Source: Bacteroidales bacterium
GTDB taxonomy: Bacteria > Bacteroidota > Bacteroidia > Bacteroidales > WCHB1-69
Length of the DNA stretch: 29,309 bases
Assembly: GCA_016290715.1 (NCBI GenBank)
Contig: JAEEUY010000193.1
Span: 1-29,309 of the forward strand
Direction of reading: 5' to 3'
Shown here: piece after piece, positions 24,075 through 29,309 of the stretch
Layout of the letters: each line of letters begins with the position of its first letter
Position numbering within the stretch: position 1 is the first letter of the stretch
Translations under genes and position numbers: made by a program
Notes under the pieces: model-generated
The model's database searches: none
Told to the model about the DNA's origin: nothing
What the model saw: only the letters and a program-made list of their open reading frames with translations

Positions 24075-24872
24075 GTGGTACAGCGTACAAACTTTAAAAT
24101 AAACATCGGGTTGTATGTAACCTCTCGCCGCAGCGATGGTTTCCACAATATAGAAACCATATTTTATCCTGTGGACCATGTTTGCGATGTGATTACCATG
24201 GAAAGGATTCCTCAAGGATTGGAATTTAAAATGGAAGGGGCAGATTACGGAGAGGATATAGAAAAGAACTTGTGCGTTAAAGCATATCGGCTTTTGCAAA
24301 AACATTATTCGATAGAGGGTGTTCGCATTCATTTGCAGAAGCATATTCCTGCCGGTGCTGGTTTGGGCGGGGGCTCCTCGGATGCCGCTACTGTATTGAA
24401 AATGGCAAATCAATTATTTGATTTACAGATAGATGAAAACACCATGCTCCACTTAGCGGAATTATTGGGCAGTGATGTCCCCTTTTTTGTAAAAAACCGC
24501 CCCTCTTATGCCACTGGAAAAGGGGAAATATTGAGTGATGTGGGATTGCACATTGAAAATAAATCAATTAGCGTTTTTAAGCCCGATTTTTCTATCTCCA
24601 CAGCAGAGGCCTATGCACATATTAAACCCAAGTCCGGACGCACACCTCTCCCCCAACTCGTTGAAATGGATCTTTCTCATTGGAAAGAGACGATTACCAA
24701 CGACTTTGAACTGGCTTTAGCTTCAAAATACCCGATGATTGCTCAAATTAAGCAAAAATTCTATGACCTGGGCGCTGACTATGCCTCTCTTTCCGGTAGT
24801 GGTTCTGCCCTTTATGCGATTGCAGATTTCCCGATAGATGTTTCCCCCTATTTCCAAGGCCAAAATTTGTAA
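24075..24872 (+). CDS. ispE: 4-diphosphocytidyl-2-C-methyl-D-erythritol kinase
   Basis: IspE phosphorylates CDP-methylerythritol with ATP in the non-mevalonate (MEP) isoprenoid pathway; cytoplasmic GHMP kinase. The 265-residue protein starts with GTG at 24075 and shows the family's N-terminus (Lys8 in NFKINIGLYVTSRRSDGFHNIETIFYPVD), the ATP loop IPAGAGLGGGSSDAATVL (about 91-108), the catalytic Asp134 in LGSDVPFF, and the C-terminal GHMP glycine motif SLSGSGSALYA. No ATG lies at the right place, so GTG is chosen; it begins 15 bp after the SurA-like gene and ends 3 bp before the next gene. The combination with elbB in the same window is notable but may be chance. Confidence 0.95.
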   Translation: MVQRTNFKINIGLYVTSRRSDGFHNIETIFYPVDHVCDVITMERIPQGLEFKMEGADYGEDIEKNLCVKAYRLLQKHYSIEGVRIHLQKHIPAGAGLGGGSSDAATVLKMANQLFDLQIDENTMLHLAELLGSDVPFFVKNRPSYATGKGEILSDVGLHIENKSISVFKPDFSISTAEAYAHIKPKSGRTPLPQLVEMDLSHWKETITNDFELALASKYPMIAQIKQKFYDLGADYASLSGSGSALYAIADFPIDVSPYFQGQNL

Positions 24873-24875
24873 CAA

Positions 24876-25682
24876 ATGAAAAAAGCGATTGAAACAGTTA
24901 CCATCTTAGGAAGCGGGAATGTGGCTACGTGGGTCGTGCATCAACTGCTGAAAACCCCCATAAAAGTGCGACAAGTATATAGCGCCACGTTAGCGCATGC
25001 CCAAAGGCTATCTGCTTATGCGCGGGCGCAAGCCATTGATACACTTGCCGATTTAGATGACCATAGTGATTTGTATTTGTTGGCTTTGAAAGATGATTGT
25101 TATGCTTCGGTGATTGGACAAATTCCATTTACAATGCCGATAGCCGTACTTACGTCGGGGGCACTGTCGCAAAATATTTTAGCTCCAGCGGCCACCGATT
25201 TTGGCATCATCTATCCTTGCCAAACTTTTTCATTGCATAAGGATAGCCCAAATCCTGATGCTGATTTTTCCCGTTTGGAGATGCCGCTTTGTGTGGAGGG
25301 GAATCGGGAAGAAACCCAAATATTATTGGCTGCTTTTGCTAAAAATCTTTCTGATTCTATTTATTATCTGAATGAAAACCAAAGAAATATATTGCACTTA
25401 GCGGCGGTATTCGCTTCTAACTTCACCAATGCGATGTATGCGACAGGATTCTCTCTTTTGGACAAATATCAGATAGACCACCAACTTCTGCTACCGTTGC
25501 TGAAGAACACACTTTATAAAATAGAAAAAATGCCCCCATGGGATGCACAAACAGGACCTGCGAGCCGTAACGACCTTTCGGTAATGAAAAAACACCTTGC
25601 CATGTTGAATGAAGAACGGCAAAGAGAAATATACCAACTTGTTTCACAATATATTATAGAAAAAACGAATCATAATGGATAA
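24876..25682 (+). CDS. Rossmann-like / DUF2520 domain protein
   Basis: A 268-residue cytoplasmic protein with an N-terminal NAD(P)-binding Rossmann fold (VTILGSGNVATWVVHQLLK, residues 8-26, glycine pattern GSGNVA) and a C-terminal helical DUF2520 domain (IYYLNENQRNILHLAAVFASNFTNAMY...). Such proteins resemble NADP oxidoreductases and ketopantoate reductases, but no reaction is established. The next gene, kdsC, overlaps by 8 bp, a tight coupling often seen for this pair in Bacteroidota. The pairing suggests a link to lipopolysaccharide or cofactor metabolism; this is inference. Confidence 0.88.
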   Translation: MKKAIETVTILGSGNVATWVVHQLLKTPIKVRQVYSATLAHAQRLSAYARAQAIDTLADLDDHSDLYLLALKDDCYASVIGQIPFTMPIAVLTSGALSQNILAPAATDFGIIYPCQTFSLHKDSPNPDADFSRLEMPLCVEGNREETQILLAAFAKNLSDSIYYLNENQRNILHLAAVFASNFTNAMYATGFSLLDKYQIDHQLLLPLLKNTLYKIEKMPPWDAQTGPASRNDLSVMKKHLAMLNEERQREIYQLVSQYIIEKTNHNG

Positions 25683-26199
25683 TTACAGACAAAAATTAGC
25701 ACACATAACGACTTTTGTTTTTGATTTTGATGGCGTTTTGTCGGATGGGAAAATCTGGGTACTTCCCGATGGCGACCAAGTGCGAGCCACGAACGCCAAA
25801 GATGGATATGCCATACAATATGCTTTAAAAAAAGGATTCAGGGTGATTATTATTTCGGGGGGGACTTCAGAAACCATGCGCTTGCGATATAAGCATTTCA
25901 AAGGGATTGAAATCCATTTGCAAGTGAGCGATAAGTTGAAAGTCTTTAACGACTGTATGCGCGAACACCAAATCACTCCGGAAGAAATTTTGATGATGGG
26001 CGACGATATTCCTGATTATCAGATTATGAGCTTGTGCGGAATCAAATGTTGTCCCGCTGACGCAGCTGAGGAAATCAAACAAATAGCCGATTATATTTCA
26101 TACAAAAAAGGCGGGGACGGATGTGTGAGAGATGTGATGGAGCAGGTACTCAAAGCTCAGAATAAATGGTTTGAAAATGATGCCGCCTTTTTATGGTAG
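25675..26199 (+). CDS. kdsC: KDO-8-phosphate phosphatase (KdsC-type HAD hydrolase)
   Basis: Hydrolyses 3-deoxy-D-manno-octulosonate-8-phosphate to KDO, needed for the lipid A inner core; small HAD protein without cap domain, usually a tetramer. The 174 residues contain all HAD motifs: the nucleophile region VFDFDGVLSDG (Asp17, Asp19), motif II IIISGGTSE (Ser61), Lys87 in VSDKL, and motif IV MGDDIPDYQIM (Asp110, Asp111), in the arrangement typical of KdsC. The start overlaps the DUF2520 gene by 8 bp. It is last in the prs-to-kdsC operon, followed by the terminator at 26220. Confidence 0.92.
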   Translation: MDNYRQKLAHITTFVFDFDGVLSDGKIWVLPDGDQVRATNAKDGYAIQYALKKGFRVIIISGGTSETMRLRYKHFKGIEIHLQVSDKLKVFNDCMREHQITPEEILMMGDDIPDYQIMSLCGIKCCPADAAEEIKQIADYISYKKGGDGCVRDVMEQVLKAQNKWFENDAAFLW

Positions 26200-26219
26200 C
26201 AAAAGCAAATAAAAACAAA

Positions 26220-26255
26220 AGAGGGTGTCCAAAGATTTTGAGCACCCTCTCGTTT
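26220..26255. terminator. Bidirectional terminator between kdsC and dnaN
   Basis: Inverted repeat AGAGGGTG (26220-26227) and CACCCTCT (26243-26250) with a 15-nt interior, followed by CGTTTTATA on the plus strand and preceded by AAAACAAAA, which is a T-run on the minus strand. It serves the two convergent genes. Confidence 0.85.
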
Positions 26256-26273
26256 TATAATGGGATTTGAATA

Positions 26274-27416
26274 TTAGTTATTGTTCAACATTACAGGCAT
26301 AATCAGCATCAAAAGATTTTCAGGATCTGTTTCTTGTTGATTAACAGGACTGATAATGGCTGCACGGGTAGGCAATGACATTTCCAACTGGATTTCAGAA
26401 GCATCAATATTATCCAAAATTTCACGAAGGAACTTGGAGTTAAAGCCAATGTCAATAGGCTCGCCTTGGTAAGTTCCTGTAATGGATTCTTCTGCTTTAT
26501 TGGAGTAGTCAATATCTTCCGCCGTAATCGTTGCAGATTCATTGTTCAACGAAATGCGAATTTGTGAGGTGGATTGGTTTGCATAATTCCCCACACGACG
26601 AATAGAAAGCAGGAAAGCATCACGGGAAACCACAAATGTTTTGTCGTTGTTGGTCGGAATAACGACTTTGTAATTAGGATAATTCCCTTCTTTCAATGAA
26701 GAGTACATCACAATATTATTGAAACTAAAACGAATGTAGTTGGATTCCGAAGAATATTCCACATGAATTTTTTCATTGGTTCCTGCGATAACCCCTTTAA
26801 GTTGTTGCAGAGGTTTTTTAGGTAAAATGAAGGAAGTTGGCTCAATTGTTTGAATTGTAGAATTCCTATATTTCACTAATTTATGTGCATCGGTAGCAAC
26901 AAAAGTGATATTATCCTCATTTAGTTCGCAAAATACCCCCATCATATTCGGACGAAGTTCATCATTGCCTGTAGCAAAAAGCGTCTTAGAGATGGCTTTG
27001 TGCAAAATAGGAGCATCAATATCGAAACTACGACAATTGCTCATCGTTTTCACACTTGGGTATTCATTGCCCGGAAAACAATGTCCATTGTATTCACCTT
27101 CTGTGGAGCTGTATTTGAGGGTGATTTTATCGCTTTCTTCTACAAAAGAGAAAACGATGGGTGCTTCAGACATTAATTTTAATGTTTCAAGCAAAGTTTT
27201 GGAAGGAACTGCCACAGAACCTTCACCATCTACGTTATTCAACTCTATTTCAGCGCTCATGGTGCAATCCAAATCGGAGGCTGTAACCGTTAATTTTCCC
27301 CCTTCTACCGAGAACAGGAAATTGTCCAAAATCGGCATGGTGTTGTTTGTACTTAATACACCACTGATGGCACTAAGATTCTTATAAAGTTCGTTACGTG
27401 ATACAATAAATTTCAT
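26274..27416 (-). CDS. dnaN: DNA polymerase III beta subunit (sliding clamp)
   Basis: DnaN forms the ring-shaped dimeric processivity clamp that tethers DNA polymerase III to DNA. The 380-residue product has three repeated clamp domains (about 1-120, 130-250, 255-380). Recognisable parts: MKFIVSRNELYKNLSAISGV, the early loop MPILDNFLFSVEGGKLTVTASDLDCTMSAEIEL type sequence (MPILDNFLFSVEGGKLTV), FVATDAHKLVKY in domain 2, and the C-terminal LLMLIMPVML tail. It stands alone: neither dnaA nor recF is beside it, as is usual in Bacteroidota. The -7 motif is at 27442-27449, leaving a short leader of about 20 nt. Confidence 0.96.
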   Translation of the reverse strand: MKFIVSRNELYKNLSAISGVLSTNNTMPILDNFLFSVEGGKLTVTASDLDCTMSAEIELNNVDGEGSVAVPSKTLLETLKLMSEAPIVFSFVEESDKITLKYSSTEGEYNGHCFPGNEYPSVKTMSNCRSFDIDAPILHKAISKTLFATGNDELRPNMMGVFCELNEDNITFVATDAHKLVKYRNSTIQTIEPTSFILPKKPLQQLKGVIAGTNEKIHVEYSSESNYIRFSFNNIVMYSSLKEGNYPNYKVVIPTNNDKTFVVSRDAFLLSIRRVGNYANQSTSQIRISLNNESATITAEDIDYSNKAEESITGTYQGEPIDIGFNSKFLREILDNIDASEIQLEMSLPTRAAIISPVNQQETDPENLLMLIMPVMLNNN

Positions 27417-27441
27417 ATTATTGATATTTTAAAATAGGTTG

Positions 27442-27449
27442 CAAATATA
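27442..27449 (-). promoter_or_regulatory. Putative -7 motif (TATATTTG) of dnaN
   Basis: On the minus strand an exact TAnnTTTG followed by CAACC, 25 bp upstream of the dnaN ATG. The remaining intergenic bases up to 27560 are A/T-rich and contain no gene. Confidence 0.6.
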
Positions 27450-27560
27450 CGTTTGTTATGGAACAAATTTTAATAATTAATGTTTTTTAACTTTTGATTT
27501 TTTGCCATAAACAAACATACATACGAAGGGGTTTTGATTTTGTTACAAAAAAAATGATTT

Positions 27561-29309
27561 TTATTCTCTTTTCCTGCGCAAGCGTGCGAAAATGATTCCA
27601 CACAATGGCACCGCTGTTAGGGAGACCTGCAAGATGAATAAGACGATAAGCAATGGACGGTGGTAACGAAGAGTGATCGTGTGATCACCCGCAGGTGCCA
27701 TCACCGACTGCATTGTATGGTTGAGCGTATCAAGGTGCACAACTTGTCCATCAACATCCGCTATCCACCCATGATATACATTCTGACAGAGCACGACTGG
27801 ACGCGCACAACTCGTATGCGTCCGCATAACCACCTGACCAGGACGAAAGCACACAACTGCGACACTGTCGCAAGCAGAAGGAAACATTCCTTCTTGCTCA
27901 AAAGTATTAGAATAGGCCGTGTCTGCATTTAAGAAATGCGCCGATGTGTCGTATACGACACTTTTGGGCAAATAAGCCAACGGCAAACAGAGCGGAGTGA
28001 CAGTCTCATAGTAAAGCCGAAGCATCTGCACATTTCGATATAATTTGACAGGACTACAACTATGATACTCAACCTCCTTGACAAACATTCCAACATTTGT
28101 CCAAAGTGATGTCAGGTCCCTGAGCTGTATGATCTTTTCTGCCGACTTGAGTGAATCTGGTATCGGGAAGCCCTCAACACTTGTGGCACGTTCCAATTGC
28201 GAAAGATCCATATTCTTATCGTAAATCGTCTTGGGACCACAAATATGTGCCTGCACCATGGGTTCAATAAGCATTAATACGACAATGGCTGCCACACGAG
28301 AAGGATTTTTCAGAAAGAACCCACAGCCTGCAAATGCGAGCATCGTCACCCCCGCGATGAGTGCCTCGACAACAACTTTTTGGCATAATGTGCCACCCAA
28401 CCAGCCAGCGCTTTCCGATGAAATTCCCGCGCGCCCTGCCACAATAGCTGTAATGAAAAAAATTATTCCAAGTGCCAGGGAAGTAATAAGTAAACCTTTT
28501 TTATAATTTTCCCAATCTGCAAGCACACACTTTAACCCGATGCCGGCAATCAACAATACCGGCAAAATGAAAAACAGTCGGTAGAGTCCTGCCAACCGAA
28601 TCAAACTCAGAAATGGCACGTGCATCACTATGAATTTGTTGAATGGGAGTGCTTGACCAAAAGCCAACAAAAAACATAATACCCCGAAACCGAAGAGCAC
28701 CCATGCGGTGCAATTCCTATTTTTCATCAAGCCAATGATCAGCATCGGCAGCATCAGAAGTCCCATGTATATGCTACCCATTGAGAGGTCAGTATGCGAA
28801 AATGCGGGGTCACTATTGACAAGATACGGAAAAATTAGCGAGCTCAAACTTTGAAGCGTAATCGGACAAGCCACATTATCGAAAGCGAGTGCCTCTCCGC
28901 GTGTAATTTCCGGTTGAATTTCAAAAAAAGAAAATAATGCGGGGGAGCAAATAAGCAGTGTCAATATAAATGCAGCAAGCCCCCAAGGCAGGATTCTCTT
29001 AAAGCTGGTTTTGTCATTAATATATTTGTCTATCCAATAAAAAACAGCGATACATAAAAGCAAATAGAATGTTACAAATATGAACCCCGGATAACCGCCT
29101 GCGAGCATGAAAGAGAAAGCGATTGGAAATAGTAACGTTGCTCGCCAACCCGGTTTTTCGAACAATTGGATAAAGTAATAGACAACCCACGGCAACCATG
29201 CCGCTGAGATAATCCACACCAAATGCTGTGCGTTTCCGACAAAGAAACCTGATAGCAGATAGCAACTAGCAGTCACAAATGCCGAAACTCTATCTTGAGT
29301 AAAATGATG
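27561..29309 (-). CDS. YfhO-family membrane protein, C-terminal part (5' end outside window)
   Basis: The frame is open to the right edge (the residues before the first internal GTG at 29276 read HHFTQDRVSAF), so about 582 C-terminal residues of a longer protein are seen. About ten hydrophobic segments are visible, such as WIISAAWLPWVVYYFI, LLCIAVFYWI, LLMLPMLIIGLM and VLFILQVSLTAVPLCGIIF near the end. After the last long hydrophobic block comes a soluble beta domain with the YfhO signature YHGWIADVDGQVV, then APAGDHTITLRYHRPL. YfhO-like proteins are multi-spanning inner-membrane proteins thought to be glycosyltransferase-like factors for cell-surface polymers; in Firmicutes YfhO acts in lipoteichoic acid glycosylation. 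The role in Bacteroidota is unknown. Confidence 0.88.
   Translation of the reverse strand, partial: HHFTQDRVSAFVTASCYLLSGFFVGNAQHLVWIISAAWLPWVVYYFIQLFEKPGWRATLLFPIAFSFMLAGGYPGFIFVTFYLLLCIAVFYWIDKYINDKTSFKRILPWGLAAFILTLLICSPALFSFFEIQPEITRGEALAFDNVACPITLQSLSSLIFPYLVNSDPAFSHTDLSMGSIYMGLLMLPMLIIGLMKNRNCTAWVLFGFGVLCFLLAFGQALPFNKFIVMHVPFLSLIRLAGLYRLFFILPVLLIAGIGLKCVLADWENYKKGLLITSLALGIIFFITAIVAGRAGISSESAGWLGGTLCQKVVVEALIAGVTMLAFAGCGFFLKNPSRVAAIVVLMLIEPMVQAHICGPKTIYDKNMDLSQLERATSVEGFPIPDSLKSAEKIIQLRDLTSLWTNVGMFVKEVEYHSCSPVKLYRNVQMLRLYYETVTPLCLPLAYLPKSVVYDTSAHFLNADTAYSNTFEQEGMFPSACDSVAVVCFRPGQVVMRTHTSCARPVVLCQNVYHGWIADVDGQVVHLDTLNHTMQSVMAPAGDHTITLRYHRPLLIVLFILQVSLTAVPLCGIIFARLRRKRE

Noticed and set aside
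26905..27387. A 160-codon plus-strand open frame
   Set aside because: It is antisense to dnaN, whose identity is certain, and its translation shows no protein family features.
1..29309. tRNA, rRNA, riboswitch or complete insertion sequence
   Set aside because: No cloverleaf with conserved tRNA positions, no rRNA segment, no known riboswitch core and no transposase frame was recognised on either strand, although a by-eye search can miss small RNAs.

Overview
The window looks like a chromosomal segment of a Bacteroidota bacterium, most likely order Bacteroidales. The evidence is: several promoters with the Bacteroidota -7 motif TAnnTTTG just upstream of genes; few Shine-Dalgarno sequences; a giant secreted protein ending in a type IX secretion (T9SS, Por) C-terminal sorting domain; and lineage-typical families (DUF4296 lipoprotein, Rossmann/DUF2520 protein, C10 and C69 peptidases, YfhO-type membrane protein). 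No rRNA, tRNA, CRISPR array or intact insertion sequence was recognised. Genus cannot be read from this sequence.

Layout. 1-475: the 3' end of an AAA+/DUF4143-type ATPase. 476-3980: an accessory stretch. It holds two unplaced minus-strand genes (a secreted protein and a small doubtful ORF), a perfect 46-bp palindrome between divergent promoters, the wreck of a RelE/HigB-like toxin gene, an unknown lipoprotein lying between two copies of the toxin start, an apparently intact XRE antitoxin, and a 38-bp palindrome. 4041-8300: a tight plus-strand operon (elbB, rfbA, tandem-Usp protein, C69 dipeptidase) with its own -7 motif and a strong terminator. 8319-9763: CCA-adding enzyme/poly(A) polymerase with its own -7 motif. 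9754-20283 (minus): a DUF4296 lipoprotein and, upstream of it, a 3348-residue T9SS protein that combines a C10 (streptopain/gingipain-like fold) cysteine peptidase with CUB-like/Fn3 modules, two parallel beta-helix domains and a Cys-rich 49-residue tandem repeat array. 20451-26255: a plus-strand operon prs - two-parvulin PPIase - SurA-like lipoprotein - ispE - DUF2520 protein - kdsC, ending in a bidirectional terminator shared with convergent dnaN (26274-27416). 27561-29309: a YfhO-family membrane protein running off the right edge.

How it fits together. The housekeeping part supplies PRPP, isoprenoid precursors (ispE; elbB is linked to the same area by name), KDO for lipopolysaccharide (kdsC), dTDP-sugar precursors (rfbA) and periplasmic folding factors. 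These are outer-envelope functions, consistent with an organism that exports a very large T9SS protein. The most unusual points are the giant peptidase-adhesin with recently amplified repeats and the decayed toxin-antitoxin locus that kept its antitoxin and a large operator-like palindrome. Interpretations are from reading alone; no database or structure search was run.
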